From Thiotrichales bacterium (GTDB taxonomy: Bacteria > Pseudomonadota > Gammaproteobacteria > HK1), in NCBI GenBank assembly GCA_026709935.1, contig JAPOSC010000081.1, forward strand, positions 1-64,000: a stretch of 64,000 bases of DNA. Reading direction: 5' to 3'. Shown here piece after piece: positions 19,464 to 29,879 of the stretch (position 1 is its first letter; every line of letters begins with the position of its first letter). A model generated the notes under the pieces. The model had not been told where the DNA came from. It did no database searches and saw only the letters and a list, made by a program, of their open reading frames with translations. The position numbers and the translations under genes were made by a program.

Positions 19464-20845
19464 CCTCGCTGTCGCAGCGTCTGAGGAATGGCAGCCCGAT
19501 TGCATGGCGTTCCATGCCGGAGGAGCCCGTCGAGGTGCAGAGGGCGGCTGCGAGCATTGCTCGGTGCTGGCCTCACGTGGAAGCCGATACGGTGGAGACA
19601 AACCCTGAGCAACTTGTTGAGGACGCAGATCGTCGGCTCCGTGAGAACGATTGGGGCGACTTTTACTGGACGGACGTGGATCGCGCCGCGCGGGCGCTGA
19701 TCGACATTGATTTGTGGCGTCAGGCGCGGTATGCGGATCTGCTCCGCTTCCTTCTCGATCAAGTGCGCCCGGAGGTGAATCGGCCGTATCTGCGCACGTT
19801 GTTCCGGAAGTACATCGAGACGTTCGAACCGAATTCGAGACTTACTCGGGTGCTCGCTCCGGTGCTGAAGGTTCACTGGCGTGAAGCGGACTTGCCCGTC
19901 GAGGCCCTGGTCACGCAGTTTCGGATCTTCGATCTCGATCCTTCGCCGGCAGGGGTCATTGCGGCGTTCATGGCCGGGCAGGACGACCCCTTTGCTGCGC
20001 TGCGCGCTCTCGGGGTGGAAGCACCGCACGGACCGGGGCTCATCGCGGCCGCGCATCCGTTATTCGTCACTTCCCTCGCGCCTCGCGTCGCGAAGGGGGA
20101 ATCTGCCGCCGCCCGCACGCTGCTGTCCTGGCTGAAACCCGGTCGCGAGCATGAACCGCTTCAGGGAGCCGGGGCTGCGCAGGTTATCGACGCACTACTC
20201 GAACCGTGGGAGAAACGGGCTCCGGATGCGGATCTTCAGCGCCTGATCGAAGCGCACCTGCTCGCCGCCTATGGCGATCCACGTATTGATTCGTCTTCGT
20301 CTGGTGTGTGGTGGCCGTCCATCTCCGGCGTTGCCAGACGTGTGATTCTCCAGTGGCTTGCGGGGGCCACGATCGAGGTTTTCTTCGACATCGTGACGCG
20401 GGCGGTGAAGGGAAATTCCTCCGGGTATATGTGGCCGAAGCGCAGGAAACTATGGAAGGAGTTATTCGACGAAGACCGAATCACTGAGGCCTGGTTTGCG
20501 CTGAGTGAGGCTGGTGTCCGGGTGGCGGAACATCGTCAACGCAAACAGGAGATACCGCTGGCGTTCGGTCGTAACTGCTCTCGGACGTCGCAGGACCGAT
20601 CCAAATGTCTCCTGATCATGAAGGTTCAGGGGCGCTGGGTCGTGGAGGGATCCCACATCTTTCCGACATGGATATTCCCTCCAGGTGACTTGTCCGTCTT
20701 TGCACCCTATGAGTCTTCCTACACTTGCGAGCTGTTCCGCGATCTATTCCATGACATCCGATGTCCAGAACGACCTGAAGAACGCATTAAGCACTGGCCG
20801 CACGATACGTGGCGCAACAAGGTGTTGACGGCCCTCATGCGATGA
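19460..20845 (+). CDS. zorC: Zorya protein ZorC (EH-signature family)
   Basis: Position between zorB and zorD, 4-bp overlaps both sides, C-term SYTCELFRDLFHDIRCPERPEERIKHWPHDTWRNKVLTALMR. Confidence 0.85.
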   Translation: MTSLSQRLRNGSPIAWRSMPEEPVEVQRAAASIARCWPHVEADTVETNPEQLVEDADRRLRENDWGDFYWTDVDRAARALIDIDLWRQARYADLLRFLLDQVRPEVNRPYLRTLFRKYIETFEPNSRLTRVLAPVLKVHWREADLPVEALVTQFRIFDLDPSPAGVIAAFMAGQDDPFAALRALGVEAPHGPGLIAAAHPLFVTSLAPRVAKGESAAARTLLSWLKPGREHEPLQGAGAAQVIDALLEPWEKRAPDADLQRLIEAHLLAAYGDPRIDSSSSGVWWPSISGVARRVILQWLAGATIEVFFDIVTRAVKGNSSGYMWPKRRKLWKELFDEDRITEAWFALSEAGVRVAEHRQRKQEIPLAFGRNCSRTSQDRSKCLLIMKVQGRWVVEGSHIFPTWIFPPGDLSVFAPYESSYTCELFRDLFHDIRCPERPEERIKHWPHDTWRNKVLTALMR

Positions 20846-23800
20846 TCAACCTCGGTCACACCTACGACGACGAGCATGTCGTCTTCACCGCAAAGCACCC
20901 GTCCCCGGGCTTCTTCGCGCGAATGCTCCGCACGAGCACACCTTCGCCTGACCTCGACGAATGGGCTGCGGGTGATACTGCACGCTGCGACGGTCTAGGA
21001 GCGCTTCGCCAGTATGGCGAGATCCACCCGGACACGGTGCGTATCGAGGCCGATCGTGTCGTCGCTACGCACGCCGCCGTCGCAGCGCTGACCGCAGGAC
21101 AGGCTCGATCCCTGGGGCTCCCCGGCCGTTCGCCCTTCGCGCTTGCCGCCGATACGAGCGGCGTCATCGGCTCGGCCGACTTCGAGCTGCATGCGCACTG
21201 GACCGACGCCGATCGCGCCGTGGTCGCCCGTCGGCGCGGTGCGTTCCTCGAAACGGCGCAAGGGACGTTTCTCATTCCCGACCCCCAGTTCTCGCTCGTG
21301 GAGCTTGCCGATGGGTTCGAGGCGGGCTCGGTCGGCTTGCCGGATCACTGGGACGCGCTTGCGCGGTTCCGTCGTCTTCTCGACTCCGACCACGAGAGCA
21401 ACGAGTCGGCCGAGATGAGCACGTTCCTCCGCGACCTTCGCATCTACACCGGCACCGCCCTTTCGTTGGCTCTGACCGGTACGGCAGACGACCTGGACTT
21501 CGATCCGGTGCTCTTCGACCCGGAGGCCATGAAGGCGGCCGAAGAGGATGGCAGGGTGCTCTCGGAGCAGAACGGAATCCTGCCGGCGGAGCTTCTCGAC
21601 ACCTTTCAGTCGCATGCACAAACGGGCTTCAGAACGTTCGATGCTGCCAAGCGGAGCTACCTCCTCGGCCGACGGAGCTATCTCATCATCGATGACGATC
21701 TGGAGACCGCGCTTCAGCTCGTGAGAGAGATGCAGCAGGCGGGGCCGGCGGAGCGACGGGCCTTTGCTGCCAATCCTCGCGCGGCACTTGCAGAGCGTCT
21801 TGCCGCGCGGGCCGATGGCGCCTCCGCCGACGCGGATGGTGACGACATCGACGAAGATATCGAAGCGCGGGTGGCGGATTTGTTCATCGAGACGCCGGAG
21901 TACGCCGACCGCGCGATCGGGATTGGTCTCTGGCAACCGCCCAGGCTGGAGTTTCTCCCCCGTCCTTCGAATGAGTGGCTGCCGGAGAGCTTCGCTCTGG
22001 AGCTCGGTGGGGTGTGGGTCAATCTCATGCCCGAGACAGTCACGGGGTTGCGCGCCGAAATCGAGGCCGCGATTGCCGAGGGCATCTCCCACGTCTCGTA
22101 CCAAGGGAACCGGATTCCGGCGACCCCCGAAGTCCGCGAGAAGCTCGCGAGCGTTGTCGGGACGCAAGCCCCCGAGCCGACCCCACCGGAGGAGACCTCC
22201 GATCCTCGCAGCGGTAACGATGAAGAGCGTCCTGACCGTACCGTGGTCATCGTTCACGAGAATTTCGTGGAGGAGAACTGGGCGCCTCAAGGTTCAGCGC
22301 GTGAAGGGGCTGCGGTCGATGTACCGGATTCGATCCGTACATCACTGCTCGATCACCAGCGCGAAGCACTGGAGTGGCAGGTCGAGGGGTGGCGCGCCGG
22401 TCATCCCGGACTCCTGAACGCTGACGATCAGGGGTTGGGGAAGACGCTTCAGACCCTGGCCTTTCTCGCGTGGCTGAAAGCTCGGATGTCCGAAGCACCT
22501 GACGACGAGCGACGCCCCGTGCTGGTTGTCGCCCCGACGGGGTTGCTCCGCACCTGGCAGGCTGAGGAGGAAAAACATCTGACGGGGACCAGGCTCGGGG
22601 CGCGCATCGATGCCTATGGGCCGGGCCTTCGAGATCTCCGCGCCCCCGGCCTTGCCGGCCGTGATACCGATGATGGTGCACCCCGACTTGCCTTTGAAGC
22701 GCTTCGGGCTTCGATCGAACGGGGCAGCGGTCACGAATGGTGGGTGCTGACGACCTACGAGACATTGGCGAACTATCAGCACAGCTTTCGGAATATCCAC
22801 TTTTCCGCTGTCGTCTTTGACGAGATCCAGAAAATCAAGAACGCCAAGACCTTGATGGCCCTCGCGGCGAGAGGGGTTCGCGCCGATTTCCGCATAGGCC
22901 TGACCGGGACTCCACTCGAGAACCATGTCGCCGATCTGTGGGCGGTGATGGACGCGGTGGTTCCGGGCCGTCTGCATACGCTCAAACAGTTTCTGGAGAA
23001 ATACGGCGAGGTCACCGAGGAGAAGATGCGCGAGTTGCATGCGCGAGTGTTTCGTCCCATCGAAGCTCCCGACCGTCGCTATCCGCCCGTCGGGCAGCGC
23101 CGCCTGAAGGAAGACGTGCTCGCCGGCCTTCCTCGCAAGGACTTCCGGGTGTATCCGGCGACGATGCCTTCAGTCCAGGCCCAAGCCTACGAGCTTGCCC
23201 GACAGCACCTCGTGGATGGTGCTCGCGGTGCCGCGTTGAAGCTGCTTCACCACATCCGTGGCGTCTCGCTTCATCCCGAGCCTCCCGACACGGTGCAGGA
23301 TGATCTGGAGGTCTACTTCGCGCGGTCCGCACGGTTCGATTCGGTCCGCCGCATCCTGGGCCGCATTCATGCCCGCGGCGAGCGGGTGCTGATCTTCACC
23401 GAACATCGCAGGATGCAGGCGTTTGTCGCGCAGTGGATCCGCTCGGAATTCGGGCTTGACGAGGTCCGCATCATCAACGGAGCGACCACCATTGCCGGGC
23501 GGAGGGCCTGCATTTCGGCATTCCAGAATCATCTGGAGAGCGACGGTGGCTTCGACGTCCTGATCTTGTCCCCGCGCGCCGCCGGCGTGGGCCTGACACT
23601 GACAGCCGCGACCCATGTCATTCACCTCAGCCGATGGTGGAACCCTGCCGTGGAGGAGCAGTGCAACGATCGTATCTACCGGATAGGGCAGAAACATGAT
23701 GTCACCATCCATTTGCCCCTGGCGATTCACCCCGCCCACCGGGAGCGCTCCTTCGATTGTGTCCTGAACGATCTGATGCGCCGCAAGCGCTCACTTGCTC

Positions 23801-24270
23801 GCGCGGCCCTGTGGCCACCTACTTTGAGCGACGTCGACAACGCCGCCTTGGTGACGGAGATGAGTGGTGCCGATGCGTTCGATCCCACCGAGATCGACAG
23901 TCTCGACTGGCACGGCTTCGAACACTGGATCGTCGTTCGGGCACGTGAGAGCGGCGACTGGGAAGCATCGGAGACACCGAGATCGGGTGATGGTGGAGCG
24001 GATGCCCTGCTACGGCACCGTCGCCGGCGCGCCACCGTGGCCCTGGTTCGGGCGAAGCACACGACCCAGCGTGATCGTCCTGCCGGAGAAGCAGCGGTCC
24101 GCGACCTGCTGCGTGCACGAGACCGATATGCTCTGAAACATCCGCAGTTGGTCGCGATTACAAATGCAGTCGGATTCACCGATGATGCTCGTGCACTTGC
24201 GCTGGAGCACGAGGTCGCGCTTGTCGATCGCGATCGACTCGGCTTGTGGCCGAATCATGTTCTCGCGTGA
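20842..24270 (+). CDS. zorD: Zorya protein ZorD (SNF2-type helicase with C-terminal nuclease-like domain)
   Basis: LLNADDQGLGKTLQTLAFLAWL, VVFDEIQKIKN, GLTGTPLENHVADLW, LSPRAAGVGLTLTAATHVIHLSRWWNPAVEEQCNDRIYRIGQ; ATGA overlap with zorC. Confidence 0.92.
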   Translation: MINLGHTYDDEHVVFTAKHPSPGFFARMLRTSTPSPDLDEWAAGDTARCDGLGALRQYGEIHPDTVRIEADRVVATHAAVAALTAGQARSLGLPGRSPFALAADTSGVIGSADFELHAHWTDADRAVVARRRGAFLETAQGTFLIPDPQFSLVELADGFEAGSVGLPDHWDALARFRRLLDSDHESNESAEMSTFLRDLRIYTGTALSLALTGTADDLDFDPVLFDPEAMKAAEEDGRVLSEQNGILPAELLDTFQSHAQTGFRTFDAAKRSYLLGRRSYLIIDDDLETALQLVREMQQAGPAERRAFAANPRAALAERLAARADGASADADGDDIDEDIEARVADLFIETPEYADRAIGIGLWQPPRLEFLPRPSNEWLPESFALELGGVWVNLMPETVTGLRAEIEAAIAEGISHVSYQGNRIPATPEVREKLASVVGTQAPEPTPPEETSDPRSGNDEERPDRTVVIVHENFVEENWAPQGSAREGAAVDVPDSIRTSLLDHQREALEWQVEGWRAGHPGLLNADDQGLGKTLQTLAFLAWLKARMSEAPDDERRPVLVVAPTGLLRTWQAEEEKHLTGTRLGARIDAYGPGLRDLRAPGLAGRDTDDGAPRLAFEALRASIERGSGHEWWVLTTYETLANYQHSFRNIHFSAVVFDEIQKIKNAKTLMALAARGVRADFRIGLTGTPLENHVADLWAVMDAVVPGRLHTLKQFLEKYGEVTEEKMRELHARVFRPIEAPDRRYPPVGQRRLKEDVLAGLPRKDFRVYPATMPSVQAQAYELARQHLVDGARGAALKLLHHIRGVSLHPEPPDTVQDDLEVYFARSARFDSVRRILGRIHARGERVLIFTEHRRMQAFVAQWIRSEFGLDEVRIINGATTIAGRRACISAFQNHLESDGGFDVLILSPRAAGVGLTLTAATHVIHLSRWWNPAVEEQCNDRIYRIGQKHDVTIHLPLAIHPAHRERSFDCVLNDLMRRKRSLARAALWPPTLSDVDNAALVTEMSGADAFDPTEIDSLDWHGFEHWIVVRARESGDWEASETPRSGDGGADALLRHRRRRATVALVRAKHTTQRDRPAGEAAVRDLLRARDRYALKHPQLVAITNAVGFTDDARALALEHEVALVDRDRLGLWPNHVLA

Positions 24271-24403
24271 CGGACGTGCCCCGTGGGTCGTCGATCAAGA
24301 CACTCGCCGGTCAGACTGAGAGCCAAGAGCGGGAGCAGGCAGTCGAAGCCTCAGATTGGTCGACTGAAGCAATCTCCTGCTCAGCCGCCCCACGAACCTC
24401 GGC

Positions 24404-24631
24404 TCAGCGCTCATGCAGATCGTCCCGGGTCCATGTGGCACCACCCCGAGCAGACTTGCTGGATCGGGACAACGCAAGTAGCCGCTCACAGGCTTCCGCT
24501 CGGTGTCGATTCACCCCGGCATATGCCGTCAAGTACTCCCGAATCACCGCGTTGACAGAGGTGTTCTCCCGAGCCGCCCGAATGCGGGCGCGCTTCAGGA
24601 TGTCGTCGTCAACCTCGATCGTCGGGCTCAT
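24404..24631 (-). CDS. VapB-like/RHH antitoxin-type protein
   Basis: MSPTIEVDDDILKRARIRAARENTSVNAVIREYLTAYAG...ATWTRDDLHER; ATGA-coupled to upstream ATPase gene. Confidence 0.75.
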   Translation of the reverse strand: MSPTIEVDDDILKRARIRAARENTSVNAVIREYLTAYAGVNRHRAEACERLLALSRSSKSARGGATWTRDDLHER

Positions 24632-25830
24632 ACCCAGTGCTCCACCGGCTGCGAAAGGAACTCCTCGACGCCGATCCCGTCGTCGCCGACAAGCAGGAAG
24701 CGGGTCGGCCGAAAGGCGCTGGCGAAGGCGGCCATGCCCGGCGGGGTGCCGCGAGCGCGCCCGCTCTTGACCTCGATCGCCGTCACTGCCCCGCCCGCGC
24801 GAACCACGAAATCCACCTCGCGGTTGCGGTCGCGCCAGTAGAAGACCTCGCATGTGCCGGCGGCGGCCGCGTTCGCAAGATGGGCGCCCACCGCCGATTC
24901 GACCAACCGTCCCCAGAATTCGGGATCCGCGCGGGCCTGGGCCAGGGTGAGGCCGCAGCCGGCGGTCATGAGAGCGGTGTTGAGCACTTGCAGCTTCGGG
25001 CTGGAACTTCGTCTGCGCACCGCGGCTCCTGAATACTTCTGCAACCCCGCCAGCATGCCCGCGCCCGCCAGGAGATCGAGGTAGTGGGCGAGAGTCGTGG
25101 TATTCCCCGCGTCCTGGAGTTGGCCCAGGATCTTCGTATAGGACAGGATCTGGCCCGAATAAGCGCATCCCAACTCGAACAGCCGACGCAACAACGCCGG
25201 CTTGTCCACTCTGGAGAGCAGCAGAACATCGCGGGCGATAGTCGTCTCGATGAGCGAGTCGCGGATGTAGCTTGACCACCGCACGGGCCGCCCCGCGAGC
25301 GGCGCCGCGCCGGGATAGGTGCCGTAGAACAGGAACCGATCGAGGGACCATCCGAAGGCGGCCTGCATCTCGAAGAAGCTCCAGTGCGGCAGGTGCAGGC
25401 GCTCGAAGCGCCCCGCAAGACTCTCGGTGAGACCGCGCCCGATCAGAAGCTGCGCCGAACCCGACAGCACCACCTTGAGCGGCCGTCCGCTCCGGGTGTC
25501 CTCGTCCCACAGGCGTTTGACGGCCTCCGCCCAGTTCGGTGCCTTCTGGATCTCGTCCAGGACGAGAAGCGCGCCCTCCGGCCCTGCTCGCTCTGCCATG
25601 AGCCTTGCCCCGTCCCACTGCTGTGCGATCCACTCCGGACCGCGCAGAGTAGGTTCGTCGGCGCTGGCGAAACGGCGGGCCGATCCGAACTGCTCCGAAA
25701 CCTGAACGGCTAGGGTCGTCTTGCCAACCTGCCGCGCCCCGGTGACGATCTGGAGGAAGCGCCGCGACTCGCGCAGACGGGACAGCAGTTGTGCCGCTTG
25801 TGGCCGTTGGTATGACGATTTACGCAACAT
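24628..25830 (-). CDS. AAA ATPase with DUF4143-type C-terminal domain
   Basis: QIVTGARQVGKTTLAVQVSEQFG, GALLVLDEIQKAPNWAEAVKRLWDED, LSGSAQLLIGRGLTESLAGRFERLHLPHWSF, FYWRDRNREVDFVVRAGGAVTAIEVKSG. Confidence 0.9.
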   Translation of the reverse strand: MLRKSSYQRPQAAQLLSRLRESRRFLQIVTGARQVGKTTLAVQVSEQFGSARRFASADEPTLRGPEWIAQQWDGARLMAERAGPEGALLVLDEIQKAPNWAEAVKRLWDEDTRSGRPLKVVLSGSAQLLIGRGLTESLAGRFERLHLPHWSFFEMQAAFGWSLDRFLFYGTYPGAAPLAGRPVRWSSYIRDSLIETTIARDVLLLSRVDKPALLRRLFELGCAYSGQILSYTKILGQLQDAGNTTTLAHYLDLLAGAGMLAGLQKYSGAAVRRRSSSPKLQVLNTALMTAGCGLTLAQARADPEFWGRLVESAVGAHLANAAAAGTCEVFYWRDRNREVDFVVRAGGAVTAIEVKSGRARGTPPGMAAFASAFRPTRFLLVGDDGIGVEEFLSQPVEHWV

Positions 25831-25839
25831 ACTGCGTAA
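25820..25839. promoter_or_regulatory. Inverted repeat spanning the ATPase start codon (possible operator)
   Basis: ttacgca-acatac-tgcgtaa, perfect 7-bp arms, centred on the ATG (25828-25830, minus strand). Confidence 0.4.
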
Positions 25840-26074
25840 TTTTACTCAGTATCATGAGCAAATTAAACGCTGCCGACAGGCAGTCATCATTCTTCCAAAA
25901 CTAACCACAATGGTCCCAGAGCAAGTTTTCGGCGTGGCCGCTAGATGGATCGATTCGACTCAGCGGGGAACACGCCCGTCCGCCCGCGGGCATCCGCGCC
26001 GCTGATGAAGTCTTTCGCGGGGAAACTGTATCGATATACAGTCCGCGCAGCGCAAAGGCAGGAGACGACCGGAC

Positions 26075-26290
26075 ATGCGCGACACGCTTGCCGGACCGGT
26101 GATTACCGACGCTCAGGTCGAGACATACCGCGAGAAGGGCTTCGTGGTTGTCGAGGACATCTACACCTCGGGAGAGGTGGCGCGCATGGGCACGGTACTC
26201 GACGAGATCCTGGACTCTGCCCGGGGGTTACAGACGCACGACGAGGTCTACGACCTGGAGCCTTCCCACGTGCCCGACCCCCTGCCTGGA
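26075..26290 (+). pseudogene. Truncated phytanoyl-CoA dioxygenase-like (PhyH) gene
   Basis: MRDTLAGPVITDAQVETYREKGFVVVEDIYTSGEVARMGTVLDEILDSARG, then frame loses similarity. Confidence 0.55.
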
Positions 26291-26387
26291 CTCCGGGGGG
26301 AAGCAACCCGACTCCGGGAGCGCCGCCGGAATCCGAACCCCACGGCTTCGGCCTCCTTCACTCGAACCGGGAGGGAAACGAAAGAGA

Positions 26388-27416
26388 ATGGCCCGGAAGA
26401 TTCCCGCGACAGTGATCACCGGATTCCTCGGCGCCGGCAAGACCAGCATCATCCGGCACCTGCTGGAGAATGCGAACGGGCAGCGCATCGCGCTCATCAT
26501 CAACGAGTTCGGGGACATCGGCATCGATGGTGAGATCCTCAGGGGGTGCGGCATCGAGGACTGCGCGGACGAAGACATCCTCGAGCTCGCCAACGGTTGC
26601 ATCTGCTGCACCGTGGCCGACGACTTCATCCCCACCATGGAGGCGCTGCTCGGCCGCGAACGCCAGCCGGACCGGATCGTCATCGAGACCTCGGGCCTCG
26701 CCATGCCCAAACCCCTGGTCAAGGCGTTCAACTGGCCCGACATCCGCACGCGGGTGACGGTCGACGCGGTGGTGACCGTGGTCGACGGGCCGGCGGTGGC
26801 GGATGGCCTGTTCGCCTCCGATCCGGCGGCGGTCCGGGCCCAGCGCGAGGGCGACGACGCCCTGGAGCACGAGAGTCCGCTGGAGGAGCTGTTCGAGGAG
26901 CAGCTCGGCTGCGCGGACATGGTGGTCATCAACAAAGCCGACCGGCTGGACGGCGAGGCGCTCGGCTCCGTCACCGCCGAGGTCGAGGGGCAGCTTCGGC
27001 CGGCAGTCAAGGTAGTGACCGCCGCCCACGGTGCGGTGGACCCGGCGGTGCTCCTGGGGCTGGGTGCGGCGGCGGAAGACGATCTCGATGCCCGCCCTTC
27101 CCATCACGACGGCGTGGATGACCACGACCACGACGACTTCGACACCTTCAGCGTGGAGGTAACGGACGCGCCGGACGCGGATGAGCTGCTGCGCCGCCTG
27201 CGGGCCGCCATCGTCGAACATGATGTACTGCGGGTGAAGGGCTTCGCCCACATTCCGGGACGCGACATGCGCCTGCTGATTCAGGCGGTGGGCGGGCGCC
27301 TCCAGCACTACTACGACCGTGACTGGCGCGAGGGGGAAGAGCGCCGCACGCGGCTGGTCGTCATCGGCCGCAAGGGACTGGAGGAGGCCGCGATCGGGCA
27401 GATGCTGGGCGGCTGA
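26388..27416 (+). CDS. cobW: CobW/COG0523 GTP-binding protein
   Basis: KIPATVITGFLGAGKTSIIRHLLENANGQRIALIINEFGDIGIDGEILRGCG...LANGCICCTVADDF, His-rich linker, C-term CobW domain. Confidence 0.95.
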   Translation: MARKIPATVITGFLGAGKTSIIRHLLENANGQRIALIINEFGDIGIDGEILRGCGIEDCADEDILELANGCICCTVADDFIPTMEALLGRERQPDRIVIETSGLAMPKPLVKAFNWPDIRTRVTVDAVVTVVDGPAVADGLFASDPAAVRAQREGDDALEHESPLEELFEEQLGCADMVVINKADRLDGEALGSVTAEVEGQLRPAVKVVTAAHGAVDPAVLLGLGAAAEDDLDARPSHHDGVDDHDHDDFDTFSVEVTDAPDADELLRRLRAAIVEHDVLRVKGFAHIPGRDMRLLIQAVGGRLQHYYDRDWREGEERRTRLVVIGRKGLEEAAIGQMLGG

Positions 27417-27587
27417 ACTCAGGCTGCCGCCGACCCCGCCACCGCCCTGCCGGCGCAAGGCAGGGCCATGCGTTCATTTCACTTTCCTCGGAGCCTCGGA
27501 ACGAAGCCGTGGAGCCCGTCCCGTATCTGGCAGCGGGTAGACACGGGCATCGCCGAACGTCGGTCAGGCGAGCTCGGACGGGGTGGT

Positions 27588-27637
27588 TTGGTGGGCCGTG
27601 TTGGAATCGAACCAACGACCACCTGATTAAAAGTCAG
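27588..27637. repeat. Distal attachment site; 3' fragment of tRNA-Lys
   Basis: ttggtgggccgtgttggaatcgaaccaacgaccacctgattaaaagtcag, identical to 58403-58452. Confidence 0.95.
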
Positions 27638-27870
27638 CACGTATATACGGATAAGATACTGATTTATTACCAGTATTTATCAGGAATTCTGGATATTCCC
27701 ACCTTTAGAACCACCTTCACAGCATGGATTCGGCAAGAACCGCGAGGAATCGGTGAGACTGTACCGAACCGTCACGGGTACGTACACTCACCTTCAGGCA
27801 GCGTGCCCGACCGCAGAGCCGTTCTGCGGGGAAGGCGATGCGGAGCCAGCTTTCCATCAGGAAGCCACGT

Positions 27871-28207
27871 CATGACATGGGTTCAGACGGCAACGCTGAT
27901 CGTGTCCATCGTCGCCGCCGTGGCGGCGGGCACCGGGGTCATCGTGTTGAGTGTGAACGGGATTCACTCGCAAGTTGCCGCGCTCCAGACTCAGGCCACC
28001 GCCGACCGGGCCGAAGCCGCCGCCGACCGTCGGGCATGGCAAGTGTCGATGGACGCCTTCCGGGAGAAGGCGGACGCCGACCGGGAAGCGTTCCGGGCGC
28101 AAGCCGAAGCCGATCGGGAAGCGTTCCGCGGGGAAGTACGTCGGCTCAGTGAACGGCAAGCACGCGTCGAAGGCGCGTTGAGCACCGCTGCGATTCGCTC
28201 GCCATAA
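27871..28207 (+). CDS. Small membrane-anchored coiled-coil protein
   Basis: MTWVQTATLIVSIVAAVAAGTGVIVLSVNGI then heptad-like QAEADREAFRGEVRRLSERQARVEGAL. Confidence 0.6.
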
Positions 28208-28213
28208 GAGCCG

Positions 28214-28490
28214 GCACCTTTCGACACTCACGCCGCCGCCGTTGCCGCACCGCGCAATGCCGGCCTCGACGAAGCGCCCGCCGTCGCCATCGTGAACGTG
28301 GCTCGCGATGTGGCCGGTGCCGGCTGGACCGAATTCGCCACGAAAGCCGAACTCGCCGAAGTGAAGGCCGATCTTGCTGGCGTACGTTCCGAACTCGCGG
28401 CCATCCGGTGGACCATCGGGTTGCTCGCGGCTCTCATGTTCGCGATCGGCCTTCGAGAGTTCGGGATTCGGCACTTGTGCAGGCGGTCGC
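28214..28490 (+). pseudogene. DUF1640/CCDC90-like coiled-coil protein, start codon not found
   Basis: FDTHAAAVAAPRNAGLDEAPAVAIVNVARDVAGAGWTEFATKAELAEVKADLAGVRSELAAIRWTIGLLAALMFAIGL. Confidence 0.5.
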
Positions 28491-28578
28491 GGCCGCAGGC
28501 TTGCGCCGCTGGGGGGCCGCCTCACCCGGCCCGCCCCCCCGAACATCCACAACGACGGAGGCGCCCGGTTGGCTGCGC

Positions 28579-28815
28579 TCAGACGAGGCCGAACAGCTTG
28601 GCGGCGATGGCGAGCACCAGGGCAGCGAGGAAGCCGAACATCCAGCGCACTTCCGAGCGGAACGCGGCGAGTTCGACTTTCGTGGCGAGTCCGTCATGGT
28701 CTGCGCTCGCGGCCTGGCGCATTCCTTCAGCGATGACTTCGGCCTGGTCGGCGTCGATGCCAGTGGCCTTGAGCTCGCGGGCGACAGCGAGCGGATTGAA
28801 GCTGGTGGAGCGCAT
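28579..28815 (-). CDS. DUF1640/CCDC90-like membrane coiled-coil protein
   Basis: SFNPLAVARELKATGIDADQAEVIAEGMRQAASADHDGLATKVELAAFRSEVRWMFGFLAALVLAIAAKLFGLV. Confidence 0.75.
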   Translation of the reverse strand: MRSTSFNPLAVARELKATGIDADQAEVIAEGMRQAASADHDGLATKVELAAFRSEVRWMFGFLAALVLAIAAKLFGLV

Positions 28816-29025
28816 GGCGGCGCTTCCGGGACGTGGCTACGGCGGAGAGTGTAACCGGAACGCGAAGAATCGCCCCCTATGGCGCTGAAACCGGATTCCT
28901 GCCCGGGAACCGACGACGAAAGCGACCATGACGCACCCTGAGCGGAACGCACGGCCCGGCAAGCTGCGGCAGATCTGCCATCGCCGCGGCCCAAACCGAG
29001 CGGTCAGCGCGTCATCACGGATGAG

Positions 29026-29200
29026 GTGATCGAGGGACTACGACCCAAGGCGGGCTCGACGCGGGTTCGTGCACTCGAATGGCTCGGGAAGCACATCGCC
29101 ATGTGCACGGAACGGCTTGCGGTCAAGGATGACTACGGCGGCCCGCGCGAGGTTCGGATTACGCTGATGGCACCGGTCGGGAGCGAGGCGCGGTCAGGCC
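29026..29200 (+). pseudogene. Terminase small-subunit-like fragment
   Basis: VIEGLRPKAGSTRVRALEWLGKHIAMCTERLAVKDDYGGPREVRITLM. Confidence 0.4.
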
Positions 29201-29593
29201 GCCCCGAAGTGAGATATCCTCTCGCCGTCGGCCCGGTTCCGCGGACCGCGCCGACACTCATCACTGAGAGGAGCGGAGCAATGCGACGTATTCCCCCTCG
29301 ATTGCCGATGGCAACACGCAAAAATACCGGGTCGCGAGCAACGGCAGTTTCGCTTCCGTAACCCATTCGGACAATGATGGCGGGGTGCAGTCCCCGGCGT
29401 GTCGGTAACGGCAATCGGGCGGTGGTGCGGGCTACATCTCGGATTACCCTTTCTCACCGCCAGTGCCCGATGGACGAGGAGTGCGCTCCCCGTTCCTGAT
29501 AGGGCCGAGGGGTAGTGTGCGCCGGGTGGCGCGGTACACTCGCCACCCGGCTGCGGCCGAAGCGCTCGATTCCCTGTAACCGGAGAGACTGCG

Positions 29594-29878
29594 ATGTCCG
29601 CTGCGACCAGCTTCAACGCGCTCGCCATGGCGCGCGAGCTCGAAACCACCGGCCTTGAGCGCCGCCAGGCCGAAGCCATCGCCGAAGGGATGCGTCAGGC
29701 CGCGAATGCCGACCGTGACGCGCTCGTCACGAAAACCGATCTCGCCGCGCTCGAAACCCGGCTCGTGAAGTGGGGATACGGTCTCGGCGCCGCCGTGGTC
29801 GCCTTGACCGTCACCCTGAATGCCGGGCTGATGTACGCCATGCTCCGGGTGCTCCCGCTCGCCGGGTCGGGGCCGTAA
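29594..29878 (+). CDS. DUF1640/CCDC90-like membrane coiled-coil protein
   Basis: SFNALAMARELETTGLERRQAEAIAEGMRQAANADRDALVTKTDLAALETRLVKWGYGLGAAVVALTVTLNAGLMYAML. Confidence 0.75.
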   Translation: MSAATSFNALAMARELETTGLERRQAEAIAEGMRQAANADRDALVTKTDLAALETRLVKWGYGLGAAVVALTVTLNAGLMYAMLRVLPLAGSGP

Positions 29879-29879
29879 C

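Noticed and set aside
24404-25633. 409-aa minus-strand ORF
   Set aside because: Only the last 75 codons resemble a protein; upstream part is an alternate frame of the ATPase gene
27588-27637. Second tRNA-Lys
   Set aside because: Lacks the 5' half; it is the att fragment, not a functional tRNA
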